64,000 nt of DNA, taken from positions 9,776,624 to 9,840,623 of the forward strand of contig NC_049993.1 in the NCBI RefSeq assembly GCF_000003815.2. The letters run 5' to 3'. The notes under the pieces are model-generated. The model was not told the DNA's origin. It made no database searches and saw nothing but the letters and a program-made list of their open reading frames with translations. The stretch comes from Branchiostoma floridae (lineage: Eukaryota > Chordata > Leptocardii > Amphioxiformes > Branchiostomatidae). Positions 32,623 to 46,549 of this stretch are shown here, piece by piece (positions within the stretch are counted from its first letter, which is position 1; each line of letters starts with the position of its first letter). A program made the position numbers and the translations under genes.

Positions 32623-34439
32623 GTCACTGTGTTGGTCCCGGTGGCCAGGTGACTTTCGTTCAAACTTGTGTCCCGTCTATCAGTCGGTGTCTGACAGGTA
32701 AACGTTAGGTGTCCCGGCGGTGTACCGGAGTGTAGACCGCCAGTCCCAGCTGAGGCGCAAAAGTGAAATACAATTAAAGCTACCTCTATACACCAGAGAA
32801 CCGACACGCAGCGGAGATCGCCAGTGCGGAACTCACAGACGTGCGAAAGCAATCAAAACACGTACGCGGAAAAGCGAGAAATGTGACAGAACGTGAACGA
32901 AGCGACAATGTACAGCTCGCGTGTTCCACGCACCTTCTCAGCGTCTAGTATTCTAGCTTATGATGAATAATCTGCTATCAGAAGTGATTGTTGCAATTAA
33001 TTCAACAGGAGCCTCTTAATCAGATTTCCTCCAAAAAGGTTATCTCTAAATTAAAGTGTCGTTGGACGGGTCATTACTCAAGGAAAATTATTAACAGCAA
33101 CGTTGCGCTATTAAAGATTCAAGGTGTGCACTCCGTAAAGTGGTTAAATTACCATCGAATGATGCCATGGACAGTAGATAGATCACTGTGAAATCAGTAA
33201 TTTGTTTCCCTCACGCCCCACAACGTAAGGTAAACTTGAAGAACACGCGTACTTACATATTAGCTCCCCCCCCCCCCCCTGCTTTGGCACTAGACCAACC
33301 GTATAGCCTATCAAAGCACCTTACCTGTACGGAAGAGCCGTTCGACAGTTTTATCAGGAATTTATTCTAGCGTTTAGACACGAGCGCGAATAAGTGACGT
33401 GCTCACAAGAAACGGTCTCTCAGGAAATTTAAAGTCCTCTGGTGTGTGTGTGTGTTTTCGTGTGGCGACTATTTTAATATGCTAAGTAAAATGTCTGTAC
33501 AAATATGGGACATCACCAAATATGGCGTTTTCCACGTGTCCTGTCGCTTTCGTCGCCCCGTAAATTATGCACATGAGCGAGATTGAATCATACGCTGTTC
33601 GCGGCCTGAAAAAAGAAATTTCTAAAAAAAGAAGAAACATAAAACTTGGAAAACACCAAATTAGGCTTTTTGGCTGAGTTTTACGTTTGGGATTTGTGCC
33701 TTTTTCTAATTGTATACTAGTTCTGATATTAGCGGGGTTCTAGCGTACAGTCCCTCACATTAGTTTTCACCTGGTTAAGAAACAAAGAAGACATTTCGTT
33801 CCCCTCCAGCGATGGCTAACATGCAAGAAAATACCGAACATGAGAGGATGTATCGTGTGGTAGCCTGCAGTGATGCTAGGCTACCCTACAGATGTCACAG
33901 GAATAAAGACTTATTTGCTATAACACCATTTTTTTTAGATTCAAGTCTTATAATATTGCAACGGCTACGATCTCTATCTTGAAGACCCAGGCATCTCGTG
34001 TCGTTTCTACGCGTCTTGTTTGCTTTTCACACTTGCATTGTATATTCTAGATTTGGAGTCTGTAGATGATGTCTTACGTAATGTTTAGTTGGTGCGGCGA
34101 TGTGATAACGACAAGCAAAGCCCATCCAAGAGGCTTGCTATATATATGGAGATACATGGTGCCACACGAAGTGAGATTGAATCATTGAATCCACCGGTGC
34201 CTTTATTAAATTCAGATTCTAAAGACCTTATCCCATTCTAAGTAAAGTCCTCAGCACTGCAGACCGAGTTACACTGATTGCAGATTTTTGTCCAGAGTGT
34301 TTCTCTTGTAGTTAGACATGCATCTTCATTCACCCGAAGGTAGTCGTTAATCAAGAGTTCATGATGTCAGGCAGTGGCTTTCCAACTCTATTTAGTTGAA
34401 ACATTGTGTTAACCCCGCTGTGTTACCCTTCCTAATTAG

Positions 34440-34795
34440 GCTCTATGACTTATCTATCTACGCATCTATCTCCCTACTCTCTCTCTTACCTCTCTCTTCC
34501 TCCCCTCTCTCTATATGTATAAATGTATAACTGACCGTTTCTCTCTCCTCTCCTTCTCTCTCTCTCGATCTCTCTCTCTCTCCACACACACACACACACA
34601 CACACACATATGCACACACATATGCACACACATACACACTCACACACACATGCACGCACACACACACACTCTCTCACACACACATGCCCCCCCCCCCCAC
34701 GCACACACACACGCACATACGCTCACATACGCCCCACACACACACACGCGCGCGCGCTCACATACGCACACACATACACATACACACTCACACAA

Positions 34796-34828
<33 letters not shown>

Positions 34829-34840
34829 CATATGCGATAG
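34440..34840. repeat. (CT)n then (CA)n microsatellite
   Basis: CTCTCT runs from 34470 and CACACA with interspersed ACAT/ACGC from 34585 to 34830. The long open frames on both strands here are repeat artefacts. Confidence 0.95.
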
Positions 34841-36001
34841 ATTGAATGATAGATTTATAGGTATGTTGTGTTACATATTTGCGCCAGATATAACGCCTAA
34901 TTAGTAAGGATGACACAGCTACCCCATGCTCTAATTTAGTCTGCGGATTACATACCCGAGACTTTTCCTTATACGGTGTGCACCTAAGGGTGGGCTTCAT
35001 CCACACAGATTTCTCATTAACTTAACAAACACACACAGACCTCTGCTACAGGTTAGAAACCATGTTAGCACGTAGACCATCAAACAGCCAGTGTGGCTTT
35101 CTTGTGATGAAGAGATTCTACAAGCCTTTCTAGTTTATAATCTGCGACTTTCTAAGCCATGTCTCATACTGATGTGGCGCGTTTAAGGTTTTGTTTGAGA
35201 GAGATTTTCTTGGCAAGTTTGAAAATTAGAATTAAGAAAAAACAATCTTTACCGTCACTCAGTCTGAAAGATAATATTAGATTTTATGATAAAGCAGACA
35301 AAGTAATGTAGTGCAATATCTCTTATTCTGTATCATAAAAAGAAACATATAGTGATGATTGTATTTAAGAAGTACACTTGATTTGAATAAACTGTATGCA
35401 AATTTGATTTTAGAATGATTGAACTTGTCTTAAATATCGCGTTTGATCGTTATTTGTATTGGAAGGGGTGTGATTTAGCTAACTGATACGTATAAACGTT
35501 TCTGAAAGTTAGACATCGAGGTACACCATATTCCAATATTGAAATACAACTAGAAATTTACTTCCGGACGTTTCAAGTGACATCCGCCACTCTTCTTCAG
35601 AAACTTAATATGTACGAAATTTGAAAGTATCAAATGATAATTCTCCGTAGGGATGGAGAAATGACACGGAAACAGGAATCCTATGCTCGTCACGCCGACC
35701 CCATCCCAGGTTCTACCACACGTAATTCCCAAGAGTCGCCCTATCTCGAGTCTCCATGGTGATCAGAACAACAGTCGACGAGCTATGACGCGTTTTGTGG
35801 GTCCATCTACATTTATATTACTTCTTCTTGAATCAACGCGCGTTTGTATTGCTGATTTTGTCGCCAGGGTCGCGGAACAAGGTGAAGTAAAACGGTGTAA
35901 GGTTGATAAGAAAGCGAACGTTACAGGACGACGACCTTTTCTGAATGGATCCATTTATCTGTCGTCTTTCCTTTGCAAGAACCGCGGAAGCAACCGTTTA
36001 G

Positions 36002-36243
36002 GTGGTATCTCACTGCACTTGGAGCACCGGTGCGGCACTGAGGGGTTTGAAAGATTACGAGTCAACGAATTTCAGAGATAAAGAATGAATTTTCTTACGT
36101 TTTGTGTTGTCTCCTACGTCATGCATGTACGTATTACGCAATATGTAATTTATTTAAAAAAATCGGAGAAAACAACACAACAGTGCTGCAGTGAGCGAAC
36201 CCCGTAGTGCCGCACCGGTGCCCCAAGTGCAGTGATAGACCAC
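36002..36243. mobile_element. Foldback element with ~48-bp inverted ends
   Basis: GTGGTATCTCACTGCACTTG…CACCGGTGCGGCACT at the left is matched by the complement ending at 36243 with few mismatches. About 145 bp of unrelated interior. Confidence 0.8.
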
Positions 36244-36316
36244 AGTTTGTGAGCTCGGCTGATTGCTTCACGAAAAGTGGTATTCACCAGTGGTGATAAA
36301 TTCCTCAGTAAGACTG

Positions 36317-36660
36317 GTAATGACTGCTTGTGGCATTTTATGTTTTAAGCAACCGTTTTCAGATTTACCTATCATTTGTTGCTATTATTTAGACACCTAA
36401 ATAACGCCTTGAGCTAGATATTCAGGTAATGACTGCTTGTGGCATTTTATGTTTTAGGCAACCCTTTTCAGATTTACCTATCATTTGTTGCTATTATTTA
36501 GACACCTAAATAACACCTTGAGGTAGATATTCAGGTAATGACTGCTTGTGGCATTTTATGTTTTAGGCAACCCTTTTCAGATTTACCTATCATTTGTTGC
36601 TATTATTTAGACACCCATTATCAGCATTGCATAAATAACGCCTTGAGGTAGATATGCAGG
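36317..36660 (+). repeat. Three ~109-bp direct repeats
   Basis: GTAATGACTGCTTGTGGCAT starts at 36317, 36426 and 36535. The last copy has an insertion (CATTATCAGCATTG) before its end. Confidence 0.9.
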
Positions 36661-37539
36661 TCTCACGCTAAAAGAAGTGGAATTCATTAAAAGCGACAAA
36701 TACATCCAGTGAATCTGCACTGGCTTCGTTTATAGCCCAAAGCAGTCATTAACTGATTTACCTTGAATTTATCATCAGTGGTAAATCGACAACAATTTTT
36801 GGACAGTGTAAGTAAAAGAAAACTAAATGTAACATTAACATTACAACTGCGTAATACATTTGTCAAAATGGGAAAGATCTTGGACTGTGACGATCATGTC
36901 GAAATAGCAAAGATTTTACATCATTCATTCGTGAAGATTGGCCAGCCGGGTGATCTGACGTGTCAGTCATGTATGCATGATAACCTTGTTGTTGTAGAAA
37001 TTTCCAATTTAGTAGCAGCGACAACCCGTGCAGATAAAAAAACTTCACACAATCATCACACAAGCACACCTCAATCTATCAAACAAACTCATTGATAAAG
37101 TTCAAAAGGGCCTCTTTAAATAGCCCTGATAGAAACATGATTACATTTTATATCAAAGTGGCAGCCGTCTGTTGATGTTGGCGGGTCCAATTCTAACATC
37201 CTGTATCAGATGTTTACTGAAGAAATGGGAAAAGCCAAATAATGCCCCGGAGTCACTAAGTCCTTGTGATACCTCCTTTGGTTTGGGCGGCAATTATATT
37301 GCAGCGATGTGAATAACGTTTCAACAATTAAACCTTGGGGGCACTTAAAAAGAAAAGTTAACTAGCATGAAGGGAGTCCACCAATGCTTCAAACCGAAGA
37401 CTTGTGCGATGTGTCCCAAGTGCATACAGAGGCACCTGACAGTCTTTTATCAAGCTACGATATTTGAAATTTATGTGTCAGCATGTCTAAGCCTCATGAG
37501 ACGGGAAACAAAAAACGATAAACCGGAGAAAGAGAGTAA

Positions 37540-37880
37540 CTGATTGAATGAGTGAGTGCGTGAGCGATTTATTGATTGATTGATTGATTGGGTGAGTGAG
37601 CGAGTGAGTGAGTGAGTTAGTAAGTGAGTGAGTGAGTGAGTGATTTAGTGAGTGAGTGAGTGAGAGTGAGTGAGAGTGAGTGAGTGAGTGAGTGAGAATG
37701 AGTGAGTGAGTGTGATTTAGTGAGTGAGTGAGCGTGAGTGAGTGAGTGAGTAAGTGAGAGTGAGTGAGTGAGTGAGAGTGAGTGAGTGAGTGAGAGTGAG
37801 TGAGTGAGTGAGTGAGGGAGGGAGGGAGTGAGGGAGTGAGGGAGTGAGGGAGTGAGGGAGAGAGATAAAAATTGAGTAAG
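37540..37880. repeat. (GAGT)n microsatellite
   Basis: Nearly pure GTGA/GAGT tetranucleotide with GAGAGT and GAGG variants. Confidence 0.95.
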
Positions 37881-38654
37881 TGAGTGAGATTCCCTCTTTT
37901 TTGTAAAGCTATCAGAATGGCACAGGACCACCATGTTGTTGTTGCTGAGCTTTCAGGTTAATAACGTAATGAAACCTGCACCGGATGGTCATATTTAGTA
38001 TTTCCACTGGAGTCGGCGGTTCAAATTTAGTACCATATTTCCGCTGCCCGACAAGAGAAGCTGATTTAGCGGATACCATGTTAGGTTTTTGATCGCAAAT
38101 GTTTGATGATTTGTCCGCTTGAGTAAACAAACACTTGATAAGAATAGCACTGTGTGCAATTGAAATCTTCGACGCCTACGCTTTCCGGATTGACTTCCAA
38201 GAAGCTGGTGTTTTTCACAAACTGTCCTTATTACGATACAAGGACATTACGTCGTGTCCTTTCACACGTGCATGGGTGATGATGCCTTGCATGATATGTT
38301 GGTGATTAAGGTTTTTCTGTTATTTCTTTATTTGTCTCCTTTGCCTGGTAATAGAGTGTTACATTCTGAGTGACCAATCGTTGTGGAACGCACCGTTCAT
38401 ACTTTGTTACGAAAGAATCTAGATTTTTATTCGTTGTGTTTTATTCGTTGAAAACACTTGTATTCGCTTTCGGTGGCCGCACTTATATAAGTTACGATTT
38501 GAGTCGCTGCTATGTCTTGTAAATATAGTTTGCAATAGAAAAGAAGGTAAACGTGGTGAATGCTGTATCTGTATCTATATAGCCGGTATTACGTAATACT
38601 GGTATAACACACCAGCTTCACAGGCATGCGGCGAGGCAGCAGCTGGTTATATTG

Positions 38655-39082
38655 TAGTCTCTACCAGACTCCGGATCNNNNNNNNNNNNNNNNNNNNNNN
38701 NNNNNNNNNNNNNNNNNNNNNNNNNNNNNNNNNNNNNNNNNNNNNNNNNNNNNNNNNNNNNNNNNNNNNNNNNNNNNNNNNNNNNNNNNNNNNNNNNNNN
38801 NNNNNNNNNNNNNNNNNNNNNNNNNNNNNNNNNNNNNNNNNNNNNNNNNNNNNNNNNNNNNNNNNNNNNNNNNNNNNNNNNNNNNNNNNNNNNNNNNNNN
38901 NNNNNNNNNNNNNNNNNNNNNNNNNNNNNNNNNNNNNNNNNNNNNNNNNNNNNNNNNNNNNNNNNNNNNNNNNNNNNNNNNNNNNNNNNNNNNNNNNNNN
39001 NNNNNNNNNNNNNNNNNNNNNNNNCCTCTCTATTTGTTCCATTTCTACGATTTTCCAGCGATCCGGAGTCTGGTAGAGACTA
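38655..39082. mobile_element. Inverted-repeat element with 9-bp target duplication (around N gap)
   Basis: 23-bp perfect inverted ends (TAGTCTCTACCAG… and …CTGGTAGAGACTA). Flanks GTTATATTG at 38646-38654 and 39083-39091 are identical. The host sequence is the dispersed repeat that exists uninterrupted at 2160-2340. A 9-bp duplication fits Mutator-like elements. Positions 38678-39024 are N, so size is not certain. Confidence 0.85.
38678..39024. other. Assembly gap (N)
   Basis: 347 N inside the inverted-repeat element at 38655-39082. Confidence 0.95.
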
Positions 39083-39204
39083 GTTATATTGCGCCGAACG
39101 ACCAGTCACACCTAACTTGTGCTCATCTATCTATCCAGCGAAGATGCCCCTGCTGTGCTTGCTGATATGATCGTTATACTCTATCACAATTATCATTGTG
39201 ACGT

Positions 39205-39470
39205 CGTATGACCGAGCGGCTAGGTTAGATCTAGAGGTTATGGGTTCGATTCCTGGCATTCCTGGCTGCGTAGTTGTGTCATTGGGAAAGACACTTTACA
39301 CGACTTTCTTCGCTCCACTCAAGTGTAATTTAAAGATGGGTGTCTCACTTCGGCGAAGGAGGTAAAAGACAGTGGGAGGAAAGAGATGGGCTCCACCTTC
39401 CAATACCGTGCCCTAAAAACCCACTGCCCCTACTGTGTCAAGAAGGCTATGGCACTACCTTAAAAATATT
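39205..39470 (+). mobile_element. tRNA-derived SINE, probably full length
   Basis: GTATGACCGAGCGGCTAGG (A-box region), GGGTTCGATTCC (B box), TGGGAAAGACACTTTACACG core, then ACTTCGGCGAAGGAGGTAAA and CCACTGCCCCTACTGTGTC. The same 3' modules are at 51130-51250 (+) and 51440-51560 (-). Confidence 0.75.
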
Positions 39471-40794
39471 GCTAACCTTATGGTATTAAGGGACGTGTCA
39501 AAAGTACGATACCACGACAGAGGTGACATTCGGACCGGCCAATCGTCGAACAGAATAAACAAGAGTTCGTAGACCTCAGGCCTGCATGAAATGTATTGGG
39601 TGTCTGTAGACCTATTGTTTATTTTTTTTCCTTTTCGTCCGTGGTTGCGTGGTTGGAAAAGTGAGATTTTTACCTTGTTGGTTTGACTGCACCATGCCAA
39701 AGTCTGAAATTCCCTTTTGGGAATGTGTAAGCTTGGGCATGGATGAACATTACTTATTTTGGATTTCTTAAGCAGGTAACCAACCACAGTACCTTGAAGT
39801 TGTTGAGACGACTTTTCCTACCTTTTTTTGTCTCAGATGGCCCATGTAGTTATTCTGTCACATATGACTTGGCACTGGAAGGTTATTTGCATAATTTGAC
39901 CAATTATATTTTTACAGTAGTTCCATAGACAATATGAATAGTGGTAGCCCCCATCCAGCAGCAACAGTTAGTCCCCAGGGTGGTATGATATTTTTATTCA
40001 ATCCGCCCAACTAAAACCTAAATCTCTTGAAGTACCTAAGCCAAATTTAACAGCAGAATTTACTATTCAAAATGTCCTTTTCAATCCCATTCATAGATGG
40101 CAAGCTGCTACTGCTTTAAAAAGTTCAGAAAGCTGTTGTAGTCAGAGTGAACACCCAGCAAACATCCCACAAAATCAATGAGCAGTTGCTTAGAGGGGGA
40201 AAACAATTTCATCATATTTTTGCAGTGACAAAATGCAACAAACGATACTAAATTTAAAACAGAACAAAGCCTCTACCACTTAACCCTGCCCGTACTATAG
40301 ATTAAGCAGGCCCAAAAATCAAGCGAATATGACTAGCTCCAAACTACAAATTACCTGCATACAATACGGAAATGGCAACCCCAAAGAAACAACAAGAAGG
40401 AAAAATCATACACATACCTTTCTCTAACACTCAAGCTCTATACATTTCTTCTCCACTTTAGAAAGTTGTATCTTCTGCTGATTGCCACACAGGGTAAAAG
40501 AACTTGTACCAGAACTCAGTACTACACAGCTCTCAAAACACCACAAAGTCGGACTAAGTAGCAAACTCAAATTTTACCTAACCAATACACAACAGATACT
40601 AATACATCATCTGGCAGGTCAGACACTGTTGATACAAAGTAACCTGATACATTGAAGGTGGCAGAAGCCAGTGCAAAAACAGATGACGATTCTACACCTA
40701 AGCTTAAAGACCTATCAATCAACCCAAACCCAACCAAACCAAGCAGATATTGGGCGGATGCCCCAACCACACAAAAACAGGGTCAACCTACAGT

Positions 40795-41345
40795 ATCAAG
40801 TTCAAGCACTAGGAGGCCCAAAATCAAACCTGACCACCAGGACACTAGCAACAACCCACGTAACAAATAGCAACACGATGGCACCTTGCGTTCCGGAGAT
40901 ACAGCGCACGCGCAGTGCCCGCACAAAAGGTAACCTGGAATGTCAAGTTCAAGCACCAAGGGCGCCAAAATCAAAATTGAGAATTATTCAGCCACCGCCA
41001 ACACATGTGCCAAATATCATTGCGCCAGCACCAACCGTTCAGAAGATATAACTCCGGAAATACCCCTCCCGGACACAAAATTCGACCTGCCGCGTCAAGT
41101 TCAAACGCGACAAGGCCCAAAGTCAATCCTAGGCAACAGGCAACAGCCCCCCACCCATGCACCAAAAATCGTCGCAATCGCGCGTATCGTTCCGGACACA
41201 CAGCGCCAAAAGTGCCCCCAAAACACCAAAAATGCCACCTGCAATGTCAAGTTCAAACGCCAGGAGGCCCAAAATCAAACCTGAGTGTCAAGCCACCACC
41301 CCCAACCCGCGTACCAAAAATCGTCGTGCTCGCACCATCCCTTTT
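40795..41345 (+). repeat. Tandem array, ~4 copies of ~152 bp
   Basis: CAAGTTCAAGCACTAGGAGGCCCAAAATC-like starts at 40797, 40946, 41096 and 41246, each followed by CCACC-…-CCAAAAATCGTCG and TTCCGGAGATACAGCGC. Confidence 0.75.
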
Positions 41346-42235
41346 TGAGATACAGCGCCCTAAATCCCCAGCTTCCAAATTTTCCCACGCCCGTGAAAAC
41401 CATACCTGCATACATGCAGGTAAACATGACTACATAGTTCAACCAAATAAATCAAGAAATTGCTCTATTTATTTTGGGAGTAGGGAGGATGTTTGTACAA
41501 AATTAGAAACAGTGAGTGATGGTAAAACCTCTTTGGAGAAAAAACTCTCTTCGCCCGGTCATCATTGCTCAGAGGAACAGATGACGTCGTTACGCTAGTC
41601 TCTCGCTGTTCGGGGCCGTATTAAAGGTCCCTTCCCACGGCCGGGAGCGCTCAGGCTAGTCGTCAAGTTATGAGGAAATTAGGCGCCATACTGGGGGAAA
41701 ATAGCTGTCATGTCGTGCCTGGCAGCTCTTAGGGACTTTTTCGACATGAATGTCCGGATTCTATCAATCACCGCGCCATTTTTAGAGTAGAGTTCGGCCG
41801 CAGGTCACCGTGCCACGTCCATTGTGATGGAATAGGGTCAATAGGCAAAAAGGCGAAAACTTTGACTTTCTGATGCATTTTAAATCCGACGGACGGTCCA
41901 CCTTCGTCGAGAATGTGACAGAACAATAGAGATTCAAGCCGGGAGAAATACGTTTGACTTTCAAATCTGTCGATCTTCGCAGTCGGACAGTCGGAAGTCG
42001 TCGACTGTGTGGTGCGGGCTAATGTCATGGTCATATTTCCACACCGGGGCCCGCTCGGGCTGTTTGCGGGAATGCGCATGAGTCACGACTAATCATTTTT
42101 ACGTTTTGTGTGTTTTGTATCATGCTTTAAGAATGGTATATTCATATATATAGAGAGATAGTTAGATATACTAAAACAACATTGCATACATTGTAAAACT
42201 TTGTAAATAAAGTTAGTTACATACGGCATCACATA

Positions 42236-42400
42236 TTACTAGTATGTCAAGAAAAAATCGATATACACCAAGACTAGAACCAGGAATACTTAAACGTATA
42301 ATTCAGTCATAATATACTAGAATTTCAAGAAAAAAATCGATATCCACCAAGACTAGAACCAGGAATTCTCAAACTTATAATTCAGTCATAATATATTCGA
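42236..42400 (+). repeat. Two 82-bp direct repeats
   Basis: TCAAGAAAAAATCGATATAC…CCAAGACTAGAACCAGGAAT…ATAATTCAGTCATAATATA occurs from 42246 and again from 42326. Confidence 0.85.
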
Positions 42401-45400
42401 ACAATAGACTATGAAGCAGTATTCAAAAGTGCAGACAAGTAAGGGACAGCACTGCTTTTCGTTCTCACAAACGGCCCGACCAGTCTGAAAATGTGACCCT
42501 GACATATCATCATTTGTACAGGTACGGGGCGTACGAACTCTCTTTATTGATGTCGATGTTACTTCTACAGAATGACTCCAGAATTCTAAGAAGCCCTCTA
42601 GACAGTAACGAACAAAACAACCGTCCAGTCGTTTCGGCACGAATGCTCCCGCCCACATCCAATCACCGCTCACCAATATAAGGTCTTCTGCGTGAGGAGG
42701 AGGACTTCAAACGTCAAAAACAAGTTATAACAGCCGGACTGCAACCCATGTTTGTAATAACTACAACTAGAGGGCCTGAAATCTAATCTTTTTCAGGTCT
42801 CATCAAGACCTACCCACATACCAAATATCAATACAATCCATCCGGGCGTTCTCGAGTTATGCTGGTCTTCTAGAAACACACATACAGACATTAAATACCA
42901 AAATTATAACCTTCATGGCGAAGATAATAACAACCAGACTGAGTATACACGGGCAAGATTGTGTCATTCATTCAGGAATTTCGAAGAGATGTTTGGACTA
43001 GAAAAACGCTCGAGCTACGAGTGCTGTGTTAAAAAATGAACCAGACGCTAAACATATTGCTAACTACTGTAGATCCAGACTCTGTGGTTGAACTATGATC
43101 ATGTTTGAAATTGGAAGTTGAAATCTGAGATTGAAGTGAAATTAGGGTCACGTTACGAGTTGTAGGTAGTAATGTGTTCGTTTCTAACCCTTACTTCTTA
43201 CTCTTAGCTCGGACGAATTTAGGAAAGTAAGAATTTACACCGAAAGAAATATGGTGACAATGTAATATGATATCTTAGACAGCACGGTGCCAAATGTTTC
43301 TAAACTTACAATGAGAGTCACTAGAGTTAAACACAGTCGAACGCCGTCCCAGTAAGTAGTTCAAAGTCAGATTGATCCAACAAGTCAAAAGTCCTCCGCC
43401 CTCGTACTTTGCGTGCGTGTTTACGGTATAGTCATTAGTGTAATCGCACAGGGAAAGGAGGCCCGACAGATAGATGCAATTTTCTTTCCACAGGCCAATT
43501 TAGCCTCCTCGGCGTATGCAGTTCACTAACCATTATCAAAGGTCCTCCTTTGAAATCATCAAATAAAGACCGTCCGAGTGCTGCAAATACGCTTGACGTC
43601 CATTCAGCGTCGGAACGTTTGACCAGCGGACCTACAAAATATTGGGTACGTTAACAGAAGGAGAAGAAAGCAATTGTCTTGTTGAAGATCTCTTAATGAA
43701 ACGCAGGCTTCGTCCGTTGGTGAAAACGGTGCCAATTGATGAGGAAGGTGCGCTGTATGATATTTAGAACTTTATCATCCTGGCATGCACATAGCTTATG
43801 AGAGCAGAAACATACAGTACAATAAAGGTCTTCGTCAAATTAATAAGATAGCCTAATATGCAACAGAGAGGTCACGTAACCACACTAATACTCGCTACTT
43901 GAAGAGCATGATGCTTCGCCTCAGTTTACACAGTAGATGCACGAAGCAGCTGCACTCATAGACGCAATGGCAGAATCAAACTCTGGCCTTTCCCAAACTC
44001 ATATCGGGTTGTTTGTGAGTAATTGCTATTTGGTGTAGAACTAACTTATGTTGTCAATAAGTACCAGCTAGGGAGAAATTGTCAGACGTTTTCTCATGAA
44101 TCGAAGTTTTGGGTTATATCTTTGGGATCTCTTATTTAGTTAATATTTATACAAACTTGGGCCATTCGCTTATCTTTGTGTCTCCACTAACACAGGTAGC
44201 CAGACAGATGACGCAAATACTTAACTTGTTGGACTCAAGATCTCTGGTTTCTTGTAATCGAAAGTTGTGACCCGTGTGCTTCCAGGAATAATTCCTTCCA
44301 CATTTCAGTCATTCTCTATTAGCGCGTGAAGAAAATGTTGCCTTCCCCTACATGGCAATTTTTAGAACTCCTTTTTGCTTCAAGTAACTCAATTCCAGTG
44401 CACGCCTTTTGACTGGCAATGATGGTTGATTAGAAATAGTCAGTCTACATGCACTCTGCAGTCGAACTGCCAGGATTGTAGTTATTAGCGAGCGGTTGTG
44501 CTTTAAAAAGCCTGGAGAACATGTTGAAATGTATTCAGATTAGTCTTAATTTGCAACTCAAGTAAGATCTGAAATGGCGGAAGGACTAAAATCAAAGCAG
44601 CTGTGGCAAAAGAAAAACATAGTGCGTGGAAAACATATAATTTCGTTTCTAAACCATTCCAACGAAGGAGATAGGAAGGAATTTTTCTGCAGTTTACCTT
44701 GTAGGAATGAATCTGAATTTTCATTGAGGTCATACCTCATTACGATGATGCTTCATTTGATTGTTTTTCAACATAGCCACTCACTCCGCGTTGACTTAAG
44801 GCAATAAGAAACGAAGTAAAAAAAAATCGAAGACACATCCGGGGTCAGAACCCTGATTTGACTAATAGGTTGGAGCACGGCCAGTGCCTGTAGTTCATGT
44901 TTTCACCTACGTCGAATCCCAAACCAGCCGGCATTCCATCCATGAGTTCTCCAAGCAGAGCTCCAGGGGGAAGCGTAGCTAAGTGCCTCTCCAGGCTGCG
45001 CCTACAGAATTTGCTTTGGCGAACAACAGTAGCTGCTCCCTCCTGAGTTGGAAGGTAAGTACATATTTCCTGCCTCTTTCTACCAACACCAGACAAAGGA
45101 AGTTCGCTCCCTACTTGTGCAACCAGTGCGAAAGCTGAATACGGGAAGGCTGGAGTAAGGAGTCTTGTGCGCAAGGTGAGTGTTTAAGCAACTGTTTAAG
45201 GGATCTGCCTGAAGATCGTGGCAGTGCCATTTGGTTTTGTGAATACTTGATAGACATAGACACAGTTGGGTTAGTAATTGTGATGGTAGTAATTCTGAAG
45301 TACATACAACATCAAAACTGAAATTTGCAAGGAGATCTAGATGTTAAAGACTTGATACAATATGCCAAATGCTTGATATAATGGAAAGTTGTTTAGCTGT

Positions 45401-46549
45401 TCTTTCTTCCCCAAAGCGTTGGTAAGGAAGAACATTCAAAACATTTGATGCCTTTGCGCCGTAACAGTGCTTCGTCGTACGTTTTTTCTGAGAAAACGAA
45501 TGATGTTCGGTGTTAGACTAAGTGTAACTCTACTGCGGGCACGTGGGCCCGCCAACTGTCGGTTAGACAATCAGATTAGGTGTTTGTAAGCAGAGAGTAA
45601 AGCAAACGTATTTATCCATTTATTCGAAAATGTGACAAATACATTACACAGACTCGCGGGCAGCATTGCTGATAATCGAGTCTACAAGCAGGGACAAATA
45701 TAAAAGAATGGTAAATTATAACGCATAATCAAGAAGTAACAACATAAAGCAAACGTGATTTCTGTTTCTAATGGTAACTGGGTCAGATGGATGAATAAAA
45801 CTGCGCCACATTCTGATATAATTCACTTTGTGGACTTAAGACGTGTTATGTTTATGCAAGACTCTTCTTCATTCTTAGATTTTCTAAGAGATCAAGAATC
45901 CTGTCTATAGCTGCCATCTGTCTACTAAGACTATTTCTTAAGTATAGTCTCTTGTATAGTTTGACTGTAGTTTGTAAGGAATTGTTTGAAAATCAGGAAA
46001 AATAGAAATATTCTTGTAATTAACGCCTTTTACAAGTGAGTTTGTTGAATACACGCATGAAAAAATATAGCCAATGCATAATTGCTTAGACCTTATCTGA
46101 AAAACAAGCCTAGCTGTACCATATGTTCCTCCGATCTCTTTATGTATGTATCTTACGAGATAGCCCGAAGGCAAGGAGTCAGGGTGGAAATGGAGGCGGA
46201 CTATTCAATATGTATGTTTCACATTTGAAACAACGTGAACGGAAAATAACATTAGTATTTGTCAGAAAGTCACGTTTCTTTTTAACGGACTGCTGAAAGT
46301 TATCATGCATTTATTTGGAGGCAGACTACAAAATACCTAATGCATGTAAATACTCTTAAATCCGTGAAGGAAAACAACACTTTGGTACAATTTGTATTTT
46401 TTTTAGTAGACCTAAAGTTGTAATAGTCTCCTTAACGGCTTCATCAACATTATCTATGACTTATGAATTTTCAGACGTCCTACAAGAAGCTTCTGTGTTT
46501 CAAGGGACGTGATCAACTACGTAGCAACTAAATTCATGCCAAATAGCAG

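Noticed and set aside
34458-34904. Open frames of Cys-Val or His-Thr repeats
   Set aside because: They arise from CA/GT and CT microsatellites, as do those at 37617-37934 and 54375-54762.
35683-36081. 132-codon open frame on the plus strand
   Set aside because: It runs into the foldback element at 36002 and shows no recognisable motif or splice context.
36317-36660. Regular 109-bp repeats considered as a CRISPR-like array
   Set aside because: The units are contiguous without unique spacers, and the DNA is from an animal nucleus.
36763-37095. 110-codon open frame on the plus strand
   Set aside because: AT-rich spacer, no family motif, low-complexity end (HNHHTSTPQS); chance frame is more likely.
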